Below, piece by piece: positions 34,470 through 44,800 of a stretch of 64,000 nt of DNA (positions within the stretch are counted from its first letter, which is position 1; each line of letters begins with the position of its first letter). Below the pieces are notes generated by a model. It saw nothing but the letters and a program-made list of their open reading frames with translations. It was not told where the DNA came from and ran no database searches. The translations under genes and the position numbers were made by a program. The DNA comes from Polyangiaceae bacterium (GTDB lineage Bacteria > Myxococcota_A > Polyangia > Polyangiales > Polyangiaceae): assembly GCA_020633235.1 (NCBI GenBank), contig JACKEA010000001.1, positions 558,001 through 622,000 of the forward strand, in the 5' to 3' direction.

Positions 34470-35612
34470 TCACACCATCTGTTGCGGCTGCTTGCCCTTG
34501 TCCTTCCGGCGCACGCGCAAGATGCGCAAGCCCACGTCCAAGCGGATGAACGCGAGCATCACGAACAGCACCAGCAGCACGCCGCCGCCCGCGAGCCAGC
34601 GGTTGTACTCCGCCTTGGAGTAGACGGCGCCTTCGCCGATCTTGGGGCTGGCGTCCGAGTCCGCGCGGATGCCGTATTGTTTGGCGATGTGCGCGATGGA
34701 CGAGAGGTGGATCACCGGCACGCCGCGCTCGGAGTAGCGCAGCATCACGGAATCGACGATGCCCTCGCCGCGGGGCGGTTCCAGGTTGAGGCCGGGGTGG
34801 AACTGCTTCTTGCCGACGTGGGTGCCCACGGAGGCGGAGCCGCCGCCCACGTTGATGTAGGCCTTGATCGGGTGGTTGCCCGCCTTGGAATCGTAGATCT
34901 GCATGCGCCGCTCGATGGCGTCCACCAGCGACGACGAGTCCACGCGCTCGAGGCCGTTGCGATCGATGGCGGCGTCGATCAAGCCGCGGCCCTCTTTCGA
35001 CAAGCCGAAGCCGCGGTCGTCGATGCCGCCGCGGGAGGCGGCCACGGAGCGGAACGAGAAGAAGCCCTTGTCGTACAGCAGGTGCTCCATGTCGATCCAG
35101 GTGAGCGATGGATCGTTGGCGCCCCACTCGGAGCCCGACACGCTGGCCACCACGATGGGGTGCAGCTCCAACGTCTGCATGGCGGCGAACGCCGAGATGC
35201 ACAGCGCGGGGAAGGAGCCGCTGACGCCCACGGCCACCGTGTCCCCGCTCTCCACTCCGGCGCGCTTGAGCATGTGCACCAGCACGGCGGCAAAGTTCGG
35301 GTTGGTGCTGGCGCGCTTGGCGTCCAGGTAGCCCGTGTTGCTGGTGATGGGCGTGATGGGGAAGCCGAGGAGACCCGTCTGATGAGGGTCGGCCTCGGGA
35401 TCGATGACGTAGCCGCGCTTGAGCCGCTCCGTCTTGATGGCCTTCATGGCGTCCAGCGACAGCCGCGAAGCCGCGAGCTTCTCTCCGTACCAGCGCTGGC
35501 GGCGCACCACCGGAAAGCGCTCCACGGCGAGCAGGGAGATGACCGCGACCAGCGCGATCATCACCAACGCCGGACGCGACACGCCCGGCGGCCGCCAGTA
35601 GACGCGCTTCAT
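34470..35612 (-). CDS. pgsW: poly-gamma-glutamate system protein PgsW
   Basis: 380 residues. N-terminal membrane helix (about 16-29), a periplasmic domain with internal conserved blocks (VSGSFPALCISAFAAM, SGSEWGANDPSLTW, YINVGGGSASVGTH) and a C-terminal helix (about 337-357). This matches PgsW, a protein co-inherited with PgsB and PgsC whose exact step is unknown. Its ATG overlaps the stop of pgsC, so the three are coupled. I infer that it aids polymer export or processing. The canonical PgsA/CapA and PgdS/CapD are absent in the window. Confidence 0.88.
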   Translation of the reverse strand: MKRVYWRPPGVSRPALVMIALVAVISLLAVERFPVVRRQRWYGEKLAASRLSLDAMKAIKTERLKRGYVIDPEADPHQTGLLGFPITPITSNTGYLDAKRASTNPNFAAVLVHMLKRAGVESGDTVAVGVSGSFPALCISAFAAMQTLELHPIVVASVSGSEWGANDPSLTWIDMEHLLYDKGFFSFRSVAASRGGIDDRGFGLSKEGRGLIDAAIDRNGLERVDSSSLVDAIERRMQIYDSKAGNHPIKAYINVGGGSASVGTHVGKKQFHPGLNLEPPRGEGIVDSVMLRYSERGVPVIHLSSIAHIAKQYGIRADSDASPKIGEGAVYSKAEYNRWLAGGGVLLVLFVMLAFIRLDVGLRILRVRRKDKGKQPQQMV

Positions 35613-36067
35613 CCGCGGAGCTCCGGCCCCACGATGATCACCAGGATCAGCCGCACCACCACCGAGGCGGTGACCAGCGCGGCCAGGGTTTCCACGATGC
35701 CCTGGCGATCCAGCCAGATGGCGATGAGGCCAGGGATGATGAAGCCGATCACCGTGAGCTCGTTGCCATCCACGTGGCCGATGCTGCCAGCGGAGAAGCG
35801 CACCGCCATGCCCACCAGGTAGCCGACCAGGATCATGAGCACCGTGCGGCGGCGGCCGTACACGATGGTGAAGGACGACAGCGTGTGGACGATGGCGAAG
35901 GTCGCGAAGCCCGCGCCGATGGTGAGGGCCACGTCTATCGGGCGCGTGAGGTTCAGCGCCAGGTAGCCCGGCACGATCATACCGCCGGCGGCGATGCCGA
36001 ACATTTCGGTGAAGAACAGGCTGATGGCGAGGCCGATGCCCACGCTCAGCGGCAAGAGCTCGATCAT
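35609..36067 (-). CDS. pgsC: poly-gamma-glutamate biosynthesis membrane protein PgsC
   Basis: 152 residues, the usual size, with about five membrane helices. Family features: GIAAGGMIVPGYLAL near the N-terminus, a central TIVYGRRRTVLMILVG and VIGFIIPGLIAIWLDRQG. PgsC is the integral membrane subunit that partners PgsB in polymerising and moving poly-gamma-glutamate through the membrane. Both ends overlap neighbouring genes by four bases. Confidence 0.94.
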   Translation of the reverse strand: MIELLPLSVGIGLAISLFFTEMFGIAAGGMIVPGYLALNLTRPIDVALTIGAGFATFAIVHTLSSFTIVYGRRRTVLMILVGYLVGMAVRFSAGSIGHVDGNELTVIGFIIPGLIAIWLDRQGIVETLAALVTASVVVRLILVIIVGPELRG

Positions 36068-37263
36068 GATCGGAGTTCCGAGGGGTGCGAACGATTGCGG
36101 AAGTAGCGCGTCAAAGGCAAGCCTTCCCCGCCGATGTTGCCCATGCCCATGACCAGGGCGGTGCCGTTTACCAGACCGACGATCTGCTCGAACAGCTCTT
36201 CCACGCCCAGATCTTCGGCGAACACCAGCCGCCCGGAATCGATTCCCTTCTTCATGGCCGCGCGGGCGAAGAGATAGGTGCCAGTGCCCATCAACACCAC
36301 GTGATCGGCGGGCTGCCAGCTGGAGTAGTCCTCGCCGAGCTGCATGCTGCGGTCGGGGCGATCCGCGCGGCAGTTGAACACCGCGATGCGAGTGGAGACC
36401 TCGGGGTGGCGCGCGAGGGCTTGGTTCCAGAGCTGCTGGGTGCTGACCGGGTCATTGGCGGCGAATCCGTTGACGAAGATGATGTGGCGACCGAAGAAGT
36501 CCAGCTTGAACTCCGTGAGGGCGCCGGGATCCGGCGGCGTCTTCCACATGCCGCGCAACGCGGCTTCGCGGTCCAGCCCGAGGTCTTCACACACCTTCAG
36601 CGCGACGGCGACGTTGTCCGGGTGCTCGTTGTAGGCGAAGGGCTCGAGCTCCTCCGCGGTGACCTCGGCGACGTCGTCCGGGCCCACCGCCACCAGTGTG
36701 GTGTTGCGATCCTCGGCGGCCAGTCGCAAGGGCTCGAGCTCCTTTTGCTCCGCGGTGTACAGCTTGCCGTCCACCGGCGTCATGCCCGCCAGCGCCCGCG
36801 CCACGTCCGTGTCCGAAGGGCCCATCACGTCCAGGTGATCCGGGCGCGCGTTGGTGATCACCGCGTGCGTCGCGCGGATCATCTTCATCTCGCACAGGGC
36901 CTGGAGCTCCGGCTGCAGCGCCATGCACTCCACGATCAAGGCTTCGGCGTCGTGCGCCGCGGCCGTCGCCACGATGCGCTTCTGCTCGATGACGTTGGCC
37001 CCCGCCGGGCGGAAGATGGGCAGCTCGCGGCCGTCCGGCAGGATGAAGCGCGCCAGCGTGCCCGTGGTCTTGGCGCAGGTGCGGATGCCGTTCTCCCGCA
37101 GCGCCGACGCGATCAGCCGCGTGACGCTGGACTTGCCCCGCGTCCCGTTCACGTGCACGCGAATGCGGATCTTCGCGAGGTTTCGCTTGTGGAACGTCAG
37201 CTCGAGGACGCCGGCGACGATGAGCGCTACCGTAATGAGCACGAGGAGCTGAACGCCGGTCAT
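36064..37263 (-). CDS. pgsB: poly-gamma-glutamate synthase PgsB
   Basis: 399 residues. N-terminal membrane helix (about 5-22), then a Mur-ligase-like ATP-dependent amide ligase with P-loop NGTRGKSSVTRLI (39-51), and conserved MALQPELQALCEMKMIRATHA-type region and ITNARPDHLDVMG. It joins glutamate through gamma-carboxyl bonds. The ATG at 37263 lies upstream of a weak SD; longer readings run into a proline/arginine-rich region. With pgsC and pgsW it forms a complete core operon for a poly-gamma-glutamate capsule, rare in myxobacteria as far as I know. Confidence 0.94.
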   Translation of the reverse strand: MTGVQLLVLITVALIVAGVLELTFHKRNLAKIRIRVHVNGTRGKSSVTRLIASALRENGIRTCAKTTGTLARFILPDGRELPIFRPAGANVIEQKRIVATAAAHDAEALIVECMALQPELQALCEMKMIRATHAVITNARPDHLDVMGPSDTDVARALAGMTPVDGKLYTAEQKELEPLRLAAEDRNTTLVAVGPDDVAEVTAEELEPFAYNEHPDNVAVALKVCEDLGLDREAALRGMWKTPPDPGALTEFKLDFFGRHIIFVNGFAANDPVSTQQLWNQALARHPEVSTRIAVFNCRADRPDRSMQLGEDYSSWQPADHVVLMGTGTYLFARAAMKKGIDSGRLVFAEDLGVEELFEQIVGLVNGTALVMGMGNIGGEGLPLTRYFRNRSHPSELRS

Positions 37264-37312
37264 GTGGGGTCGAGCGCGGAGGCTACCACAGGGCCGGATC
37301 GCCGCTAGAGGG

Positions 37313-37351
37313 AGCAGAAGGGGGTTGGTCCGCCGCGGAACCTCGCGGCCC
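37313..37351. repeat. dispersed GC-rich intergenic repeat, copy 2
   Basis: Contains GGGGGTTGGTCCGCCGCGGA followed by ACCTCGCGGCC. The reverse complement recurs at 51705-51741 with one change in the 20-base core's flank. Related copies at 34398-34424, 51001-51035 and 54150-54172. Located in the divergent gap between pgsB and the DUF2332 gene. Confidence 0.7.
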
Positions 37352-37431
37352 CGCCGGCGCGGCGGTGGCCCCGAGCGCTTCCGACGAACCCCGTCTGGCC
37401 AGGTTTCGGAGAGATCGAGTACGGTCCACAT

Positions 37432-38535
37432 TTGAACGAAGAGATTCGAGGTTCGGAGGGCGTCGAGCGCGATCTCCAGCTGCAGATCAAGCTGCTGGGC
37501 ACCCGCGTCCCCGCCTACACGCGGCTGTTGCGAGTCGTCTTGCAGCGCATCAGCGGGCCCAAGAGGGACAACGCCTTCCACCAGCGACTGGAGTCCGCCT
37601 GGCACAAGCGCAGCTTCGAGGCGTACTACTCGCGCCCGCTCCTTTTGCTGGCGTCCGTGCGTGCCGACGTGTTGACGGACGGCGCCACGCACCCGCTTTG
37701 GCCGGCGCTCGGCGAGGGAGCCTCGGACCCCGCTGCAGTCACACCAGAGGCGGTGATGGATGCGCTCAGCCCGCGCCGACTCGGGGTATGGATGTCGCTG
37801 CGCACCCGCTTCGTGCAGACCAACGAGGTCAGCCGCGCCATCACCTGGAGACTCCCGGCCGCGCTCGCAGGCGCCGACGGCGGGGCACGGCGCGTGACGC
37901 TGCTGGACGTGGGGGCCAGCGCCGGGCTCAACCTCGTGGCGGACCGGCTCGATCTGTCGTGGATCGATCAGCATGGGCGGCCCGTCCCCGCAGCGCGTCG
38001 CGTCGACGCCCCCCTGCGGCTCGGCCTCGACCGGTCACCGATCGACGTCGCCGACCCCCGCGAAGCCGCGTGGCTCCGCGCGTGCGTGTGGCCGGGCGAG
38101 GACGTGCGGTTGTCCCGACTCCAAGCCGCCATCGAGGCGTTTCGCTCCGCGCCCGAACCCCGCCCCCGGCTCGAACGCGCCAACATCGCCAGCCTCCGTC
38201 GCATCCTCGCCGAGGTCGGACCCCCCAAGGACGACGGCCTGATGATCATCTATCAGACCCTGGTTGGGGGCTACCTCTCGCCCGAGGAGCGAAGCGACCA
38301 CGAGGCCGCAATGCGGCACTTCATGGAGTCGGGACCCCAAGGGCAGATCTTGTGGGCCGAGCTCGAGGTGCACGGTGACCCCGACGGGTCCGCCGAGCCG
38401 GCACGACTGCGCGTCTACGCGTCCGCGAACGGCAGCCTTCAGGCGTTCGACCTGGCCACCACCGGCTACCACCCCGAGCGCCTCGTGCTCGATGCCCGCG
38501 CCGTGACCGCCTTGTCGTCGGTCGTGGCTACGTGA
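37432..38535 (+). CDS. DUF2332-family protein
   Basis: 367 residues. The family marker is LLDVGASAGLNLVADR (about 162-177), which resembles the SAM-binding loop of methyltransferases, with WPGEDVRLSRL and VYQTLVGGYLSPEER-like following blocks. DUF2332 has no established function; a methyltransferase-like fold is inference. The TTG at 37432 is the only start in frame near the beginning and lacks a clear SD. Divergent from pgsB. Confidence 0.82.
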   Translation: MNEEIRGSEGVERDLQLQIKLLGTRVPAYTRLLRVVLQRISGPKRDNAFHQRLESAWHKRSFEAYYSRPLLLLASVRADVLTDGATHPLWPALGEGASDPAAVTPEAVMDALSPRRLGVWMSLRTRFVQTNEVSRAITWRLPAALAGADGGARRVTLLDVGASAGLNLVADRLDLSWIDQHGRPVPAARRVDAPLRLGLDRSPIDVADPREAAWLRACVWPGEDVRLSRLQAAIEAFRSAPEPRPRLERANIASLRRILAEVGPPKDDGLMIIYQTLVGGYLSPEERSDHEAAMRHFMESGPQGQILWAELEVHGDPDGSAEPARLRVYASANGSLQAFDLATTGYHPERLVLDARAVTALSSVVAT

Positions 38536-38676
38536 TGGATGCGTGACCGCTGCCGTTGCTGCGGCGCCTTGTCCAACGGAGTGATACGCTCGCGACCGTC
38601 GGGTGCTCTGTGGCTTCAACAGCTACTTGTTGGGGTTGGGGTGGCGCGCTCGCGCACTCTGAGAAGGGCGTTACCG

Positions 38677-40278
38677 ATGAAAAATCAAAGAAGAGCGCTT
38701 TGGACCGCGTGCATCGGTATCGGCGTGCTGCTCATGTCCGCCGGCTGCGGCGACAGTACGGAAGGTGGCGGGGCCGGTTCCAACTCAGGGGGCGCCGCAG
38801 GTGTGACCGGCGGGGTGGGAGGCACGAGCACGAGTGGTGGAAGTAGCGGAGTCGGCGGAGGAGGCGGCGGCGGAACACCCGGCGGAGGAGGCATCGGCGG
38901 AGCAGCCGGTGCCACAGGTGGCGCCGGAGGAACCAGGGCTGGAGAGTGCAGCGTCCAATTCGCCGATCCGTTGGGCTACCCCAAGCCGCGCTGCCTGAGC
39001 CTACTGCTGCCTGATGCCGCCGGCGTGTCCAACACCTACTACGTCGACATGACGAACGGATCGGGTTCGAGTTGCACGCAAGCAGCGCCCTGCAAGTCGC
39101 TGAGCGACGTTACGGGGAAGCCAGGGACGAACGGCGGGCCGGCCATCATCCATTTGAAAGGCGATGGGTATTTGCAGCTGACGAACAGCCAGCTGGCTGG
39201 CGCACCCGGCAAGGAAATCGTCGTGCGACCCTGGCCGAACGACACGACACTTGCGACGATGAAGGCCCAGTCCGGCTGCAACGTGTCAGACGCGAATACG
39301 ATCGCGGGCGCTAGCACCCACCATGTCGTGTTCGACGGCGGACCGGACATGCTGTTCCGCTTCGTGGGAAGTGGCTGCTCCGGCAGTCAAAACGGCTACA
39401 CCCTCGTGGTCAAGAGCGACGACATCACGCTCTGGCGCGTGCGAATCGACGCCAATCAATCTGCCGGTCCGGCGCTGGGCCCCGGAGCGGGCAGCGGCAC
39501 CCACATCCACAACTTCCGCTTCATCAATTCGGAAATCTACAACGCCGGCAGCTACTACGGCGTTTATGCAGGCGGGGGTACGGGTTGTTCGGCAAAGGAC
39601 ACGTGGCTTACGGACATGGAGTTTCGCAATAGCGTGTTTCGTGAAATTGACGGGCGCGGAATCCAGATCGAGCCGCGGGCAGACTCGAGCGGTCTGATTG
39701 TCGACGGCAACGCGTTTCACCACATCGGCTACGCCAGTTCCGGCAACCAGAGCATTTCGATGGCTGTGCAACCGGCCGGCGCTTGCGGCGGCGTCACCGA
39801 CAACGTGGAGATCTCGAACAACATCGCCTGGGATCTGGGCGGCGGATTTGCCCTCGTGGACTATGGCCTCGCCGACGCGTCCCACTTCAAGATCATCAAC
39901 AACACGGTTTGGGACTACGCCAACGCGTCTCCAGTCACGTTGAACAGCCACGCCATCACCGCGAGTGTCGATGGCTACAAGGCCGAAGTGCGAAATAACA
40001 TCCTGCTGGCTCCCGCCAACGGTGGCGTCAATCCGCTGAACCGCGCGAGTGGCTTCACGTCGAACGACAACCTGTGTGAACAAGGGTCTGCTTGCGGCTC
40101 CGGCGGCTTGACTGGTAGCGCGGATGCGATCTACGTCGCCGTCGACCCCAACTCCGCGACCTTTCTCTTCCCGAAGGGCAACGCACTGGGCAACGCCGTG
40201 CTTCAGCCGGGGTTCGAGCTCGACTACTTCGGCGTGATGCGCAGCGACGCAATCGACGTGGGAGCGATCGAGCAGTAG
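38677..40278 (+). CDS. right-handed beta-helix lipoprotein with Gly-rich linker
   Basis: 533 residues. Lipoprotein signal (LWTACIGIGVLLMSAGC), then a linker of about 65 residues dominated by Gly, Ser, Thr and Ala, then a parallel beta-helix from about residue 120 with Asn-rich turns (FRFINSEIYNAGSYYGVY, VEISNNIAWDLGGGF, FKIINNTVWDYANASP). Such helices bind or cleave polysaccharides; I cannot see a lyase active site, so binding only is possible. AGAAGGG lies 6 bases before the ATG. Followed by a strong bidirectional hairpin. Confidence 0.9.
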   Translation: MKNQRRALWTACIGIGVLLMSAGCGDSTEGGGAGSNSGGAAGVTGGVGGTSTSGGSSGVGGGGGGGTPGGGGIGGAAGATGGAGGTRAGECSVQFADPLGYPKPRCLSLLLPDAAGVSNTYYVDMTNGSGSSCTQAAPCKSLSDVTGKPGTNGGPAIIHLKGDGYLQLTNSQLAGAPGKEIVVRPWPNDTTLATMKAQSGCNVSDANTIAGASTHHVVFDGGPDMLFRFVGSGCSGSQNGYTLVVKSDDITLWRVRIDANQSAGPALGPGAGSGTHIHNFRFINSEIYNAGSYYGVYAGGGTGCSAKDTWLTDMEFRNSVFREIDGRGIQIEPRADSSGLIVDGNAFHHIGYASSGNQSISMAVQPAGACGGVTDNVEISNNIAWDLGGGFALVDYGLADASHFKIINNTVWDYANASPVTLNSHAITASVDGYKAEVRNNILLAPANGGVNPLNRASGFTSNDNLCEQGSACGSGGLTGSADAIYVAVDPNSATFLFPKGNALGNAVLQPGFELDYFGVMRSDAIDVGAIEQ

Positions 40279-40338
40279 GGCCACAGAAGCCTGCGCGCTC
40301 GACGCCGTCGCGCTTCGCCGGCTCGCCCCGTATCCAAG

Positions 40339-40376
40339 CGCAAGGCCCGCTGGCTCGAAACCCAGCGGGCCTTGCG
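40339..40376. terminator. bidirectional intrinsic-type terminator hairpin
   Basis: Perfect inverted repeat CGCAAGGCCCGCTGG / CCAGCGGGCCTTGCG, 15 bp stem with an 8-base loop (CTCGAAAC), between the ends of two convergent genes (stops at 40278 and 40399). A T-run is absent, as is usual in high-GC genomes. Confidence 0.8.
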
Positions 40377-40398
40377 TGTCACAGTCGCTCGGCGAGGC

Positions 40399-41787
40399 TC
40401 ACCAAGGAAACCACTCGCGAGGCATGCGCTGCCACTCCGTGGGGCGGCGCGGGTCGCCTTCCGGCAGCACCAGACTGCCCACGAAGTCGGCGTGCTCGTA
40501 CACGCCACCGATGCTCTTGGCGATGCCGTCCAGGTCCTTCTCGTCCACCACGCCGTTGCTGGTGGCCTTGTAGAACTGCACCGTGATCCGGATCGGGAAG
40601 CGATCGTCGCGCTCGAGCCGGAGGCCGCCACCCTCTTCGAAGGGGCCGCGGTTCTTTCCGTGGCCGAGCACGGCCTGCTCCACGTCGCTCTTCTCCATCT
40701 TCATCGAGCCGCCAGCAGCCATCTTGGGCGCAGGAGCCGCGGCGGGCGCGGCCATCTCTTCATCAGCCATCGCGGCGCCGTCCGTGGGCAGGCCGCCCAG
40801 GTAGCCGCGGTTCTTGTGCTTGAGCGGAACCTGGATCAAGAACAGCGCGTCGGAGCCGCGCGAGAGGGCGCTCTTGTCGTCGGCGGACTTGGGGCCGCCT
40901 TGGGCCTGGATGCGCTGCTTGACGTCGCTCCGGCGTTCCGCGGTGAAGGCGGCGCGCATGCCCTCGTTGTTGAAGTACAGCTCCTGGCCCCAGCCGCGAG
41001 TGCCGCTCTCCTCCGGACGATTCTCCACGATGCTCATGCTGGTGCCCTGGCGGGTGACCAAGATGGCGAGCACGGCGGGAGAGCCCGGAGCGGACTGGTA
41101 GTTGAAGACCACCGGGTTGAACTCCGCCTTGCCCTTCTTGGGGATGGGCAGGAACACGGCCTGGGCGCTGACCAGGAAGTGCGTGTCGCGTTTGGCCAGC
41201 AGGTTGCCGCTGCCCTCGATGCTCCAGGGCTTGGAGGCGAACTTCTTGATGTTCTTGAGCACGTCCGTCAGCGGCACGCTCTTCAGGTGACGCTTGTCGC
41301 GGTGGTTGCCGACGCGCACGAAGAACTTGTCGGCACGGACGTCCCCGGTACGATCCGAGAAGTTGGGGAAACGAATCACCGGCATCAAAGCAGTGGTGTC
41401 GCGCGCGTCTTCCGACTCCCGGTAGCGCACCTGCAGCGTGAGGTCGGAGATGTTGGGGCCCAGAGACGAGCCCTGGGCGCGGCCCGTGTCCTCCCACATC
41501 ACGTTCAGGACATCGAGACCACGTCGCTGAGCCCCCGCGCGCACGTCGCTGTCGTTGACCATGCCGACGACCTTGGAGACGACGCGTGGGTAGCTCGGAT
41601 CGCCGATGATGCCCCAATCCCCGTCGTCGTCTCCGCTCTCGGGATCGTCACCAGTGGCGATCACATTGCCGTCGCCCTTGGCGACCTGGTTCTGCCCACC
41701 CGTCGCCACCGCCTGGTTCTCGCGGGTGGCGGAGCAGGCCGCCGCCAGCGCCAACAGAGTCATCCCGAGTGCCGTGATTCGCTTCAT
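40399..41787 (-). CDS. lipoprotein of the sigma/anti-sigma operon
   Basis: 462 residues. Lipoprotein signal (ALGMTLLALAAAC), an Asp/Gly-rich segment at about 40-60 (DDPESGDDDGDWG), then a large domain without recognised family, and an Ala/Pro/Met/Lys-rich linker (about 345-380) before a C-terminal domain (about 385-462). It sits 50 bases after the anti-sigma gene on the same strand and is probably co-expressed. Several Tyr/Trp-rich strands suggest a beta sandwich. GGACGAAAG lies close to the ATG. It may be the outer partner of the VWA protein, but that is inference. Confidence 0.82.
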   Translation of the reverse strand: MKRITALGMTLLALAAACSATRENQAVATGGQNQVAKGDGNVIATGDDPESGDDDGDWGIIGDPSYPRVVSKVVGMVNDSDVRAGAQRRGLDVLNVMWEDTGRAQGSSLGPNISDLTLQVRYRESEDARDTTALMPVIRFPNFSDRTGDVRADKFFVRVGNHRDKRHLKSVPLTDVLKNIKKFASKPWSIEGSGNLLAKRDTHFLVSAQAVFLPIPKKGKAEFNPVVFNYQSAPGSPAVLAILVTRQGTSMSIVENRPEESGTRGWGQELYFNNEGMRAAFTAERRSDVKQRIQAQGGPKSADDKSALSRGSDALFLIQVPLKHKNRGYLGGLPTDGAAMADEEMAAPAAAPAPKMAAGGSMKMEKSDVEQAVLGHGKNRGPFEEGGGLRLERDDRFPIRITVQFYKATSNGVVDEKDLDGIAKSIGGVYEHADFVGSLVLPEGDPRRPTEWQRMPREWFPW

Positions 41788-41837
41788 CTTTCGTCCTTCC
41801 TGAGGTGACAACGGGGTGAGGCGCCGGGTCTTACAGG

Positions 41838-44800
41838 TCACCGGCGCCAGCCGATGAAACCGCCGTTCACAGGCACCAGGCGGGACTGCATGGAGACCTT
41901 GGCGATACCCACGGTTTCCCGGTTGCCCTCCAGGTCGAAGGGCAGCGTCCGGCGGGTGCCCGCCACGGTGATGGTCACGTCACCACGGATGGGGCCGTTG
42001 CCCGAGGCGCGCACCACCTCCACCACGTACTCACCGGGCTTGGCGCCGCGCAGGGCGAGGCCCTCGTGGCGAGTGCTGGTGACGTCCGTCGCCGAGATCA
42101 CCGAGCGGGTGGGAGCGCCGAGCCAGGACACGCGGTGTCCGTCCGGGTGCAGCAGCGCCAAGTCCACGTCGCCGCCGCCGTTCCAGTTGGCCTCCACCCG
42201 GAGGTCACCCGACAGGTCGTCCTTGCGGGCGTCGACCTTGGTCACCAGCCGCTCCGCGATGGTGCGCTCACTGTCGCTCACCGCCGCCAACATGTCGTCG
42301 GCCATGCGGCTCTCACCGGTCTGGCGAGCGCAGCTGACGGCCTCTGCCAGGAGCTTCGGATCCTTCGAGCGGATCTGAGCGATGGCCAAGGAGTGACGAC
42401 AGCCCATCTCCGGACGGCCGGCCCAGCGGTGCAGCCGTGCCAGTCGCTCCTGCGAGGCCACGTCGTCCGGACGTACGTCCACCACGCTGCCCAGGATGCG
42501 GATCGCGAGATCGCGATCGCCGGAGCGCGCCGCCAGATCCGCTCGCGCCGTCAGGGCCTCGGGGTCCAGGGGCTCCTTCTCGCTCCAGCGCTCCGCCGTC
42601 GTGAACGCGCGCTCCACGTCGCCGGCCAGGGCATACAGCGTGTACACCTTCTTCACGGCTTCGCGCCGGTTCGGGTTCTGGTCGAGATCGCGCTCCGCCG
42701 CGGCGATGGCCGACGGCGTCGCCGCCTTGGGAGTCACGCGCCCGGCCTCGATGGTGCCCTTGCGCTCCCAGATACGGCGCATCGGGATCATGCGCCGCGG
42801 CTGGCGCCACATCGGGGGCTCCTCGTCCACGGCGATTTGAGGCGGCGCCTTCGCAGCTTCGCTCGCGGCGAAGTCGCCCGAGGTTGCCGCCGGCTTCGGC
42901 GCGGGGCGCGCCATCGGAGCCGAGGCGTGGCCGCGGCTCAGGCCTCCAGCGCCGGACGCGGTAGCGCCGCCAATCGCCATCGGACCGTTCGCGCTCTTGG
43001 ACTTCTTGTACCCACTGTCGTCCTTGGCCGAAAGGCCGTCGAAGGCGTCGGCTTCTTCGTCGTCCACGTCGATGGCGCCCGCCGCGACGGACGACTCCGC
43101 CGCCTCTTCGCCGGTCCACTGATGCGAGGTGCGCGTGTTGTCGAGGCCGAAGGCGCGGAACATGGCTTCGCTCTCCAGCACCAAGAGCGAGGTGAAGCGG
43201 CTGGCCACGTCGAAGGCGCTCGACAGGCGGATCGCTTCCTTCTTCGACTCAGCGTCCGTCTCCCGCTCCAGATCCTGGATGCGGGTGGCAGCGAACAGTC
43301 GTGGCACGAAGGCGTTGCCCTTGGATTCGCTGGCGGCGAGCTTCAGCGGGTAGCGCTGCTCGAAGCTCTCCTTGCCGAGCTTGCCGCGCACCACCACCGT
43401 GCCGTCCAGCTGGCTCTTGTCCATGCGGGCGACGACCAGCTCTTCACTTCCCGCCAAAATGCTACCCACGCGCTTGGGCGCCACCTCCGTGAGGCCCGGC
43501 GGCAGCTCCACGACCACGTCGCGCAGCGTGGTGCCGTAGGTCGCCCCCAGCACTGCGTAGGCCGCTTCCGCCGTGGTCTGACCCGGCACGAAGGGCAGCA
43601 CCACACCACCGCCGCCGCGCGCGACGGCGTCCAGCGTGTCCAAGTCGGAGTCGGCGCCCACCGCCACGGTGGTCACCGTGCCGCTCCCGGGAGGCACCGC
43701 ACGCTCCACGGCGCGCGTCACGTAGGCCGGACGGATCTCGCCCACGGTGGGCGTCCCATCACCGATGTACACGATGCGGAGCTCACCGTTCGCGCCCGAG
43801 ACCGCCTTGCGGGCCGCCGCGATGGATTGGGTCACGTCCGAGGCACCCTCCGGCGCGATGCCTTCCAAGAATCGCTTGGCGTCCACCGCCGCTTGAGCGC
43901 TCGGCGTCTGCACGCCGCCGGGCAGCACCTGGCACTCCGTGTCGCAAGCGAGCAGCGTGAAGTGGTCGCGCCGATCCAGCTCGCGGATGGTCTTGGAAGC
44001 GACGGCCGTCGCGCGCCGGTAGCTCTCGCCGTACATCGAACGACTGGAGTCGACCACCACCGCCACGGTGCGCTCCACGGCTTCGCGGGCGCGGGGCAGC
44101 TTGGGCCGCAGCGCCAGCGCCACGTAGGCGTCGTCCTGGTGGGCGTCCGCTTCCTCGCCGGCCTTCTTTGCGATCTTGTCCTTTTCGCTCGCCGGCGGCT
44201 GGTAGGCCCAGGCCGTGAGCTCGGCGTCGCGATTCGCCAGCGCATACTCCACGGTGAGGTCGCCGCTCGGCGAAAACCCGTTTTGGTGCATGCTGAGCTC
44301 GTCCGCGTCGCCACTCTTGGCCCTGGACAGCTCGTAGCCGCGGCTCTTCACGCCGAAGGTCGGGTCGTTTCCGCGCACCTGGATGTCCACGTCGAACTTG
44401 TCGACGCGGGTGGAGCCGCTCGGGTCGTGCGCCAGCGGATAGCTGTAGCGCCGCACGCCGCCGGTCGGGTGGATCACCTGGGTGTAGGCGAGCACCACGC
44501 GCCGCGAGCCCTTCTTCGGGATGGGATAGATGCGCAGCTCGAAGCGCCCGCCGCGCTGCCACTCGAGCAGCGCAGGATCGCGCCAGGGCCCCGGCACCCA
44601 CACGATCTCGTCCTTGATCTCGCGACGGATTTGCGGAGCCGCGTTCACGATGGCGCCGCGCCAGATGGCCGCTGCGCGTTCGCGATCCACGAAGGCGCCC
44701 TCTTCCATCTTGCCGTCCACCTCCAGCGCCAAGCGCTCGATCTTGGCGTCCGGCGGGATCGGGAAGCGGTAGATGCCTTCCAGCACGTCGTTCGTGGTGT

